Assembly (NCBI GenBank): GCA_008973525.1
Contig: WACJ01000525.1
Location: 1,302,001 to 1,366,000 of the forward strand
DNA length: 64,000 nucleotides
Direction: 5' to 3'
Source of the DNA: Stenopsyche tienmushanensis
Lineage: Eukaryota > Arthropoda > Insecta > Trichoptera > Stenopsychidae
Both the position numbers and the translations under genes were made by a program. The notes under the pieces are model-generated. The model saw nothing but the letters and a program-made list of their open reading frames with translations. It had not been told where the DNA came from and did not search any database. Shown here piece after piece: positions 25,758-35,507 of this stretch (positions within the stretch are counted from its first letter, which is position 1; each line of letters opens with the position of its first letter).

Positions 25758-25990
25758 AACCCGGGATTTTCGGAAGAAAGAATAATTTTTTTTTAAGAAA
25801 TTACTTTGATGTGATTCGTAATTATATTACGGAGGAATACAAAAATTTTGAACCCCGTATCTATTATATTTCATATCGATATTCCCATTATTAGAGTCGA
25901 GGTGTAGTAAATACATCACCGGTAGGGAAAGGTTAATATAACAATATGAAAAACATACGGTTTCCCTAATCATGATCGCGCCGATATACG
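25758..25990. mobile_element. hAT fragment (copy H5), highly decayed
   Basis: It keeps CCCGGGATTTTCGG, the GATTCGTAATTATATTACGG block and ACATCACCGGTAGGGAAA, and ends near GTTTCCCTAATCATGA, a degenerate terminus. No transposase coding remains. Confidence 0.7.
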
Positions 25991-27614
25991 ACACTGACGG
26001 TGAATGAATTTTTATATCTGCAACTGCTAAAGTTCAATGGTGTGATCCTTTGATGCGGCCACGATAGTGTTAAGACGATCCTTTACAATGAAAATCCAGG
26101 AACTAACCCTTACTCAAATATCTCTTTATAGATTGTAATAATGTTTCGACAATTTACTAGTGATAATTAGTGTGGCACTCATAACATATTCGAATACATA
26201 TATAGTTGTCGAAATGGAACTCATTGATGATTTTAAGTATTCCGCAACAGTAGGCGCCATTCAAATTCAGTTAAATTAGTCATTCTGCACAACAATGTTG
26301 TATTCATTTATATTCCGAAATATTCGCCTTGTAAACTTTGATACCCAAGTAATGTATCATTGATTTATTTGTGTTTGTTGAATAAAATGAATGATAATAT
26401 ACATTTTCGTGGTTTGCGAACGCAAGCTGGTTTTTACATTTTATGTATGCAAGACCTGTCAACCGTATGCCCAATTAATCACTCAAGATTAACGGTGTGG
26501 GATTTCTGTTTTATGTTAGACTTATAAATATTGTTAACGAGTGATTAACGATTATCTTGACACATTGCAAGGAAAACACTTTGAAAAAAAATAAATTTCC
26601 GTCCAGTGAACTATTTCTGTATGGGACGGAATCTGCGCATACTGGATAAACAGTATTTTCGTATACCGCAACGCATTGTGCCAGCGATTGAGATCTCCAT
26701 AATGTATGAGAAAATCAGAATGATTAGCAGAGTAATAAGATAATTGAGCTACATGTGGTTATGCTAAGTATTTGCTTCGTTTCTTGGGAAAGCAAAAAAA
26801 AAGAAGAGGAATGCGTTCCCATGTAGTTAGGATACGTACACAGCGGCATCTCCGTTCCACTTAGGCACCGACTATGATGGCTTCGAAATTGGCATATGAA
26901 TCATGCTTCGTCAAGGCGAATTTTTTTTCAGGCAAGAAACGTCGGATATCAATCTGACGGACTGAGCTAATTACACCGCCATTTAAGGTGAGACATCCCA
27001 TTTAAATTTCGGAATGTCTTTAAACGCATGCTCGTTTTTTGGATTCCATTCCTAATTTTTCCACAAATGAAAATTGATCACCGGCACAAATATAATCCTG
27101 AGCGACTTCAGGCGCCGTTACCCTGAGTCAACATTCTGCCCGCAGCATGATTTATGTCAATCAATCCGATGCCGGAAAGAGATGCCGATGTCCCTTTATC
27201 TAGAATTCGACGCGTCCATCTCGCTCTATCGCACTTTCGACGTCAACCCACAAATAACGTGCTGTTGTTTTTATTTGTTGCGCGGTTAACTGCTGTGCAT
27301 TCTGAGGAATTGACTCTTGTATCTATTTGGGACGTCGACGTTGATCCGCTTTTAAGCCCACAAATACATTTCGATTTACATCTGAACAATCACGGGATCG
27401 ATTTAAGAAAATACAGGCGTCGGGACACCCGAGGAAATCTTCGCTCAGCTGTGTAATCACAGATTCGAATCGATTAGGCGGTTCGTTTTGGACGCATTCC
27501 ACTAATATTTGGTAATTGGTGTGTTGCCGTTTTCTTTGTCTTCCTGCCTCCCGGACAAACATTACGAAAGACTGGTCGCCTAGAGAGATGACTGCATTCC
27601 AAAAGAACACAGCG
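25991..27614. other. Single-copy stretch, no gene recognised
   Basis: It contains the short repeat 26036-26075 shared with 20368-20405. Open frames at 27074-27610 overlap antisense and show no domain. Confidence 0.45.
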
Positions 27615-28035
27615 TCAATTATAACAATTTACATCTAAATTCGGGTCTAATGAAGCGCATTGTGAAGGCGATTCATAGAAAAAGGGGTCGTTTTTGTGTG
27701 TTTAAGCAAATTTTTCGACTCTTTAAAGCTTTGTTCATATTCAGACTGAGGAGCTTGTTTTAGCAGTTAATATTTTCAATGCAAGTTTGTCCTTATTTCC
27801 TGATTTTGCAGATGTATATTCCCCATCCCAAATGTGGATCATACAATCCTGTGCCTCATTCTTGTAGTTGTTGAACCCCTAAAAGACATAAGACACAGAG
27901 TTGTTTTCAAATTCCATTCATTCAGAAAAATAGTTCTTGGACAGTATTTATTTGTGTACAAGCTTCATACATGCTGCGACGGTCCTGACAGATAAGTGAA
28001 TTTGTACAAATGATAATTGGGAATAAGTGGTGGCT
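27615..28035 (+). mobile_element. Repeat E joined to a truncated family B element
   Basis: Repeat E (AATTTACATCTAAATTCGGG onward) is followed near 27876 by a decayed family B start (TTGAACCCCTAAAAGACATAAG, where the other copy has TTAACCCC). The B interior is mostly deleted and rejoins at ACAAGCTTCATACATGCTGCG, fading after GATAAGTG. Confidence 0.65.
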
Positions 28036-28207
28036 GGATATCTTTATCTGGATTATATTGATGATTAAGGAGAATTGTGTATAAGTCTTTATGCTCATCT
28101 TCCATCAGCAGATTCAATGCCATCGTCCTTGTTAAATACTTTCTATGTTGAAAATTCATAATATATAATTTTTTTTAAATTCGAAATAAGCCTTCTATAG
28201 TCCGTGT

Positions 28208-28306
28208 CCGCGTTTTCGCGTGATAACAGAATAACGTAAAGGTCCGCCCACACGTTATGCGTGTTAAAAATGATGATAAAACATATGCTATCACGCGAAA
28301 ACGCGG
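28208..28306. repeat. Fold-back repeat with perfect 18-bp arms
   Basis: CCGCGTTTTCGCGTGATA at 28208-28225 is exactly reverse-complemented at 28289-28306, with a 63-base loop that itself contains the partial hairpin CACACGTTATGCGTGTT. Arms extend imperfectly outward. The CG-rich arms stand out in AT-rich surroundings. It may be a fold-back miniature element or a structured RNA. No second copy was seen. Confidence 0.75.
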
Positions 28307-28325
28307 GTATGGATCGTGAAGCGTT

Positions 28326-29769
28326 TTAAAACTAATAACAGAAGGTTTTCTCGTGTGCAATTTGTAAATCTAGTTTAATTTGCTCTTCATTGCTAGTTTC
28401 TTGATTATGTTAAATTGCAAATGAATATGCTTTACTCTCGTTCATTATCTCGAAGTTGCATCCTCTCGCTAACTCGACAGTTTGTTAAACGAATTGTGGG
28501 TGTATAATCATCATCAGGAATGTGCTCAATTGCAATTATTCGGTCTTTGAATGCATGCATTAAAGCTAGACAAATAAATCATCCTTAGTGCGTCGCTTGA
28601 TTGTTTGAATAATTTTTGGGGGGGTGGTCTGCATTGTCGTATGCTAATATTATTTTTCATCACGACAAAAATTATTAAAATGCGTTTTTAATTCTACCGA
28701 TGTTTATGCTAATGATTCCACATGTGAATAGTCATTATTTATTTTTTCAATGGTACCGTCACGCCTCTTTCGTGTTGGGAACTGGGGTACCGGAGATGTG
28801 TTATCATACGATTGCGTATGTACGGTTCTTTAAAACGACGCCCATTGTCGAGATTGAATGCATCCGGACAATTTTCATCCCCCGGTGCCCTTTGTTCCTT
28901 TTGCGCCATCCTGAAACGAATTACTGCTGGATTAATCCTGCGGAGGATTATCGTGAGCGCTCCCGAATCGGCGCCAATTGCGAATTTGGACGACATCCAA
29001 TCTAAATAAATTACCATTCCGCAGTTGGAAAACCGCATGCCGATCTTGCTTCGACATTTTAAAGGGAATTTTGTTCCCCGGAACATGTGTACGTTTTTAT
29101 TGAGATGCTAATGGATGTTTGACGAGTCAGCAAAACTGTGCCATGCAGATGTTGCGCGCGATGGCTCAATAATGTCGTTAATCCACGGTCGTCGTTGGAT
29201 TAAATTAATGCGTATGTTTAGAATCATTCTTATCGAGTTCCCCCCCATCGGTTTCCATTGTTGGGCTCCGGAATGGAGGAACAAATGGCTGAATTTGTAT
29301 CGGGCATTAGTCGTGACCTGCTACTTGGATGCCCGACGATTGATCCAATCAAGATAATTGGATCAATCAAACTTAATGGCCATCGTGTCTTGTATTTCGA
29401 TTTTATGCGGGTAAATGTTTGCTTTGCGATTGTTTGAGAATTGCTGGCATACCTCATTGTTTCGAATGTAAATTGTGGACGTAATCATACGGTGATGGAT
29501 GATTGCTTTGCGGTCGGAGAAGATATGACAGAACGTCGTTGGGATATTTCCAACCGCGTTCGATATCGGCTTCGACATTCGAACCGTTCCTTTTTTTTTA
29601 GATGATCCCATCGACGTCGACATGAAAACTAGTGGTTCATTATTTTGTAAATGATTTTTTTCCCCCTCAACATTTCCGACGTTTATTGAGCTCTTTGATG
29701 ATTTGGGGTTTTGAGCGAATTTAAATCAATCTTGCTTGGAATATCCAATAACAATATTTCAGTCGGTCT
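28326..29769. other. Single-copy stretch, GC-richer at 28.8-29.6 kb
   Basis: Overlapping antisense frames (28700-29005 + and 28739-29086 -) show no domain. Apart from the palindrome at 29338-29368 nothing is assigned. Confidence 0.45.
29338..29368. repeat. Palindrome with 12-bp arms
   Basis: GATTGATCCAAT, spacer CAAGATA, then ATTGGATCAATC form a perfect 12-bp stem with a 7-base loop. It could be a dyad protein-binding site or a chance hairpin. No repeat family is attached. Confidence 0.7.
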
Positions 29770-30316
29770 TTAACCTTTTCGTTAGTGAGCAAATTTAAAA
29801 TCGATGAAGTCGTTGTTGTCATAATCGCTTTACACCGATTACTTTCTGTCAGCTCCTAATCAGCGCAAGACAATCTTCAATTGTAAATGAACACTTGACA
29901 GTGAATACAAAACCACGTCATTTCTTTACATAAACAATGCACAAAAAATCGATTCATTTGCTCCTCCTTTAGAAGGAAATGATAATTGAACAAAGACTCA
30001 TTCAACACGCAGCGAAGAACGGCAAGCAGTTAAATAAACAAACACTCTCGATAACACACAATATTCGGTAATTTCTTTGCGTAAACAAATAACACACTTG
30101 AAATCGAAATCATTATAAGTCAATAAATTTGGGCTTAACGATCTATACAATCACGCGATGCATGTGAAGAAGCTCTCCGTCTCAGTCTCCCGAACTGCGC
30201 TAAGTTCTCTCTGTCTCTGTCCGCCTCGGAGCTTCAATGCACAAGAGTGCTCTTTCTGAATAGTGATGGTCAAAACGGATATTTCCGTAAGTACTCCCAT
30301 ACAGGTTATCTCTTTA
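29770..30316 (-). mobile_element. TTAA miniature element, family C (copy 1)
   Basis: Starts at TTAA (29770-29773) with CCTTTTCGTTAGTGAGC. It runs through the family C interior to ACGGATATTTCCGTAAGTACTC and a decayed right end (CAGGTTAT instead of TTAA). Much of the interior is the reverse complement of family B sequence. Confidence 0.8.
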
Positions 30317-30369
30317 CATATTGCAGGACGAAGGCCTCTTTACTACTAAAATAATTAAATTCATCTTCT

Positions 30370-30440
30370 CATGCACTCAACGTTGAAGGTAGCATGACCT
30401 TTGAACGTTCACTCAGCGGAGCATCCAGGCAAACATATCG
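30370..30440 (+). repeat. Short fragment of unclassified element F
   Basis: CGTTGAAGGTAGCAT...TTGAACGTTCACTCAGCGG corresponds to the coding part of element F at about 49030-49080. The frame is broken and nothing else of the element is here. Confidence 0.5.
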
Positions 30441-30447
30441 AAGGATA

Positions 30448-30760
30448 TACAGTAGACTCTCGATTATCCGGACTAATTCTGGGAAGGAAAAACACGGATA
30501 ATACAAATCACCAAATTTCTACTTGGTTACGAATATATTATCATATTTACTATAGTTTTTTTTAACAAATTTCTAATATCACTTTTTTTTAAACAAAATT
30601 TTCTTAAAGTTTTTATTTCATTATATTCAAATCGTCTTTGTTCAGCGTAATTATAACTGATACTATCACAAATTGATATCTTCAAAATGGAATTGTCATG
30701 AGGGTCGTCGTATAACCTTGGCTGATGGAAGACATGCTTCTCGCGGTCAGATCCCATGGT
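30448..30760 (-). mobile_element. pogo-type terminus with decayed interior
   Basis: TACAGTAGACTCTCGATTAT, continuing through CCGGACTAAT (30448-30477), is a pogo/Tigger-like terminal repeat. Its reverse complement, with a few changes, closes the pogo relic at 59985-60014. A 76-residue minus-strand frame follows (30527-30757) but I cannot match it to a domain, so the interior assignment is weak. Confidence 0.5.
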
Positions 30761-30852
30761 CTCGCTCGTGATTAATAAAGAAGTTATCTATGACGAGAGT
30801 CTTTCCATTCGAGTGGTATGTAGCATTATCAATTGCAAATATAAAAATTCAT

Positions 30853-31602
30853 TCCCCGGGATCAGTCCCGAAATCCCGGGATCGGAATTTTCAATAGTTT
30901 AAGAAATTACATTGATAAATTTGATCAAAAAATACTAATAAATCCATTTGTTTGATATAAAATATAATTTGAAGGCGAAAACATTTTATTTATTTAAGAA
31001 AAGATAAAAATACAACTCAAAAACAGATAAATTGAACACTAAAAAATTCAAATATTATTATGAAAATATGCCCTAAGTAAAGCATCGAGTGTTTCGTCAT
31101 TTAGTCTGGATCTGATTTTGGAAGCCAGGCAACTTGCTGCTGAAAATGCACGCTCAGTCTCCACCTTCGTTGGAGGTATCGTCATCAGATATTTAAATGC
31201 TAGTTTGACCGTGTGAGCCCCTATTTTCGTATAACACCATCAATGTTACTGATAAAAATCCTCTCTGCCGAGATACGGACTAATACTCGCAAATTCCCGT
31301 TATTCCGACAAATTATTTATTTCCGTCGCTGCAGATGAATACTTGTATACTATAATACTTTGATGTGATTCGTAATTATATTACGGAGGAATAGAAAAAA
31401 TCTGAACCCCGTATTTATTATATTTCATATCGATATTCCCATTTTTAGAGTCGAGGCGTAGTAAATACATCACCGGTAGGGAAAGGTTAATATAACAATT
31501 TGAATAACATATATGTACTGTATATATGTATACATAGATTAGACAGTCACTGCCCCTAGGCGTCGCCTAAGCTCGCCAATTAGTAGTCTCGATTTAGTAG
31601 AC
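30853..31602 (-). mobile_element. hAT element, termini damaged (copy H6)
   Basis: It opens with CCCCGGGATCAGTCCCG subterminal motifs and shares H3's layout through the transposase remnant and the ACATCACCGGTAGGGAAA block. It ends near CTCGCCAATTAGTAGTCTCGA. The outer TAGGGAATCC termini are missing on both sides. Confidence 0.8.
31048..31250 (-). pseudogene. hAT transposase C-terminus, frameshifted
   Basis: On the minus strand the frame gives LAFKYLMTIPPTKVETERAF, then SKIRSRLNDETLDALLRAYF and a stop at 31048-31050. This is the hAT dimerisation signature with the correct family ending LDALLRAYF that the 19.6-kb copy has lost. Upstream, near 31205, a short deletion relative to that copy (within the HQLELAF region) shifts the frame, so VLYEN and LAFKYL are out of register. 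Both copies derive from one transposase and together show its real C-terminus. Confidence 0.82.
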
Positions 31603-33949
31603 ATGTTTAGCAGTCATGTGGATTTTACTGAAAATTACTTTTTGTAGTACAAGAAGTCTAAGCCCCCGTTTCATAAAATTGCATTGCACATTTCTGCTTG
31701 ATGATATGTATTCTATATATGGATGTGACATTAACTCATATAAAATTGATTTAAGTATCAAATATATAATGTGTATCTATCACATTATTATATTTTTCTT
31801 TTTTGGATAACTTTTAAATATTAATGAGTTTTTCGTGGAAGGCTAATAAAAACTATTTGAGACAAACGTGTTAGTTTTATTAGTAAAGGCTTTCCGGAAT
31901 TATTATAAGCCGAACTTATCAAGAACAACCTGGATAAATCCGAACGTCGCATTTGAGAGGCATACATGCTAGATCCGATTTAGCCCGCATCCAATAGGTT
32001 AAATAAAGTATCTAATGTCTAGGCTACACGTTTTTAACGTCGAAATGTAAACCTGTCATAAAATCCGAGACGATTACGAAGGCGTCGTTCGAATCATATT
32101 TCAAATTATATATTATAGCGTCATTTGGTACACGTACGTTATATGTTCAATGTCTGTTTATAAAGTGCATCTATTTGACATTCGCATAAATCAATTTGAA
32201 CTTACGAGATTATTTATATGGTCATTCGGCGATTTTATCAGTGTACACATATGCATTGACGTAGGATGATATTCTTCATTTCCGACAGTTATTAAGTATT
32301 TTAGTATCGAAATGTGGCCATAACCATTTTTTTGCAATAAATGTGTCAATTTTATATAGCCATATAAAATGTGCTACTCATTTTTTTTTTAAATAATAAA
32401 TCGCATGATAACGTGATATCTTTAAAATATTCATAGTGTTATCGATGTATACATATATCATATTTGGCATGGATGTCTGTATGTTCAATGTGCAATTTTA
32501 AAAACCGTGACGTTTCTGCATCATGTTTTAAATGCTGCGTCAAGTATATAAAACTGCACATTTTAATGGTAATGTTTTGATAAAATATTCAAAGATCTAT
32601 GGTATCGCATTATAAGCGTTGATGTCAATGACGTAAATGTTGAATATGATGGTATTATCGTATGAAAATGCATGTCGTGCAAGCAATTGGATTTCGCTTT
32701 TAAAGGGTTGCAGTAAATTATGCATGTCCTCGTTCGCTTTAAAATGTAAAGCAAATTCTAAAAAAATAAAATGTCATAATCGTCCAAATATATAACATAC
32801 ACACCCATTCATTCCGCTCGTTAAACACACTTGGATTGTCCTGTCGTATTTACATAAATATAATTTGTAACATGAGATTCTGAATAGAGGCGGACTATTA
32901 ATTTGCATATGCAAAAAAAAAGCGTAACAGTCAAATGCTAAATTTATTTCAAATCTCCTCACATCCTTATTGCTCCTGTCCCCATAAAATCCATTTAACG
33001 GCAATTCCACGCGTCAAATCCGCAGCGACATCATTAGACTTTTCAATTCAATGATTTCCAATTTGCATACGAATGGAATTGCAATTGCTTGCATCCATTC
33101 GACGCGAGTTTCTCAAATGTTTTCCCGCATTAAAAACTCGCACAGCAATCAGTCTTTTTGAGAGTCTGCGAACGACCCTCTTTATTTTCGTACCCAGTGT
33201 ATGCTCGCAATTAAGACGAAATCCAGCGTCGCAAGTGTTTTCAGTCGCTTCGAATTGGGGGATGCGAGAAGAATGCGTCCATGATTGTGTTTTCCATTTT
33301 TGTGATCATTAATCCCTACGACAAACAGTCGAGCCGACTGCTGAAGGGTTGAAAGGCCGACGCGCTGCAGTTCGCGTGTAATTTATGCAAGCAGATGTAA
33401 AATCTGTCGTCATACAAACGTCATTCATGCAGACGGCTTAATGCAATTGCTCTTTACCGCATTGCACCCCGTCGGGGAGGATGTCGTAAGTGAATGCGCC
33501 ATATAATTTACTCCCTGCACTCATCCGTCAATTAAGCCCTGTGAAATATTCCCGCAGTCGCAATTATTCCACCTATTCTGATACGAAAAATGCACTGCTA
33601 AGTCACACGTGTAATAATGCGTGCTGCGTACTGAAATTCGGTAGCAAAGTGGAGGCAAAGTTTTCATTTAATCCACGCCGGTGATGGTTAAAATTCCAAC
33701 AAAATGTTTGAGTATCACACCATTAATTATTTCAATGGTAGAGACAACATCGCAGAACAAAAAATGACGACCAGAAATGAACAGCGACTTTCCCGGAAAT
33801 GGTTAGGGGGATGAAGACCGAAGCAAAGCGCAGAAAAGTCATTCATTTTTGTGAAATTTGTCTATCAACTCAATTCACTTCACATTGAGAAATAAACTTC
33901 GTATAAAATTCTAAAATAAATTCAAAATCTCGTAGATAGATTGGATGCA
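31603..33949. other. Single-copy stretch, no gene recognised
   Basis: AT-rich to about 33.0 kb, then GC-richer to 33.7 kb. ATTTGCATATGCAAA at about 32903-32917 is a palindromic octamer-like word. Short frames only. Confidence 0.45.
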
Positions 33950-34312
33950 AGTGGATCTTTCCTAGACTTAAAAACTCTCCAAATTAAACACTCCTCGCAA
34001 AACTTTTTTTTGATGTAGGCCAGGTTTAGCTACAGTTAAAGCTTCTGTACCCTTGGTCCAATACCGTTTACATTGGATATTCTCATAAGGTATCCAACTT
34101 TCATCTCCAGTGACAAGTCTCTTCAAAAAAGTTTATTTGAGTCAGTCAGTTCATGAGGAAGCCACACATCTGAACGATTGATGTAGCCCATTTTTATCAG
34201 ATGATTATGGACGGATGTTCGTTGACTTGTTAGCTATTTCGCGAACAGTATATGTCGGATTTTCTTCAACCATGGCTTTGATTAGATCTGTGTTCATTTG
34301 CGAAAGAAACTT
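33950..34312 (-). pseudogene. mariner transposase relic (second lineage)
   Basis: Minus-strand translation gives MNTDLIKAMVEENPTYTVREIAN, then after a frameshift HLIKMGYINRSDVWLPHELT. It continues with FLKRLVTGDESWIPYENIQC and KRYWTKGTEALTVAKPGLH. These are the second helix-turn-helix of mariner transposases, the WVPHELT linker motif and the block with the first catalytic Asp (VTGDE). The signature VTGDE, rather than VTMDE as in the 8.4-kb relic, shows a different mariner lineage. Several indels break the frame, the linker is shortened, and coding stops soon after KKVL, so the catalytic core downstream is missing. Confidence 0.85.
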
Positions 34313-34382
34313 ATGGGACAACCTAATAGCTATGCATCGCCAATATACTTTTCTGTGTATTTTTTGAGGTGGATTTTAGTAA

Positions 34383-34455
34383 TCGTTTTTAGCGATTTGA
34401 ACTCACGACGATTGAGTTACTAATCCGACAGCTTAATCGCAAGACTACCCACGGT
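34383..34455 (-). repeat. tRNA-like stretch, possible SINE head
   Basis: On the minus strand TAGTCTTGCGATTAAGC resembles a D-arm/A-box region, and GTCGTGAGTTCAAATCGC resembles a T-arm/B-box, at tRNA-like spacing. Stems are imperfect and no acceptor stem is evident, so this is not a functional tRNA. A tRNA-derived SINE head is possible. A weaker similar string occurs near 12362-12410. Confidence 0.35.
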
Positions 34456-35242
34456 TGTATATAAGTGTGTGCAAAACTAATAAACAGTTGTGTAAAAAAC
34501 AAGTTGCAGCGAATGATGGTGATTGCTGATCCCGCAAACAATGTGTTAAATACATTTTAAAATGCTAACACTTGTGCTTGTGTACATTGAATTAATGATT
34601 AATTATTGTATCAATTACCATATTATCTCAAAATTCCGTAAATATTATATTATAAATGCAAGTAGTTTTATCTAGAACTTAGGTAGTTTAGGTAATTTGG
34701 ACGCAATTATATCTATTAATAGTAGTAAGGTATTTTTATATGAAACTCTTCAATTGCACTATATTTAGTATTGAAAATACATAAAATTATGATGTATAGA
34801 ATACATCGAATCGCGTTATTGAGACGTTATCGATAGATTGTGGAAGGTTTGAATTTATACAAATAAATACGCTTGTCAAATTCCTTATCTTTACGACAAT
34901 CCTCTAGAATTCATCAGAATCCACCGTATTTGAATTTCCTTGTAAAATAATAATTTTGATGATTTTTTCATTTGAATTCAAAGTTTTGGTAATCGTGTAT
35001 TACATAATGAGCTGCTAGCATGCAAAATCGTGATACATGTTGCTAAATATGATTAACTGATTAGTATTTAGTATTGATTCACGTCTAAATATAAATATAT
35101 AATATTGCTCAGAAGATTTTGCAAACAGTGGGGTTTTTTTTTGCATTGAATGATTCTAAATCTTAAATTTTAATTTGTCGATTGCGCTTTATTAAAAATT
35201 TGTCGCGAAATATTGATATAACTTTCATATATCTGTTGTCTG
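34456..35242. other. Very AT-rich stretch, nothing recognised
   Basis: Low-complexity AT-rich DNA without open frames, repeats or motifs that I can support. Confidence 0.5.
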
Positions 35243-35507
35243 ATGTATGGCGGTGCAGTCGCCTATTTGCGATCGAATTCCAGTGATTCAATCAATGATA
35301 TAATGAAACGATTTCAAACGTATTGTTTATATTTACGCAAAGAAATGACAGAATATTGTGTGTTTATTTATTTATGTACAAGCTTCATATACGCTGCATC
35401 GGTCCTGGAAGATAAATTGATTTGTATGACGATAAGTTTGGCGGATAAGCGCAAATAGCATCTAAGATTTTGATGAATTTAAATTAGCTCTCTACTCGAA
35501 GGGTTAA
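35243..35507 (+). mobile_element. TTAA miniature element, family B, 5' truncated interior
   Basis: GCCTATTTGCGATCGAATTCCAGTGATTCA is followed directly by the ATGATATAATGAAACG part of the core, skipping the purine-rich segment of longer copies. It ends CTACTCGAAGGG at TTAA 35504-35507. No TTAA is recognisable on the left. Confidence 0.75.

Noticed and set aside
27154..27610. 100-residue + frame and 95-residue - frame
   Set aside because: Mutually antisense with no domain. They are probably shadows of random open DNA.
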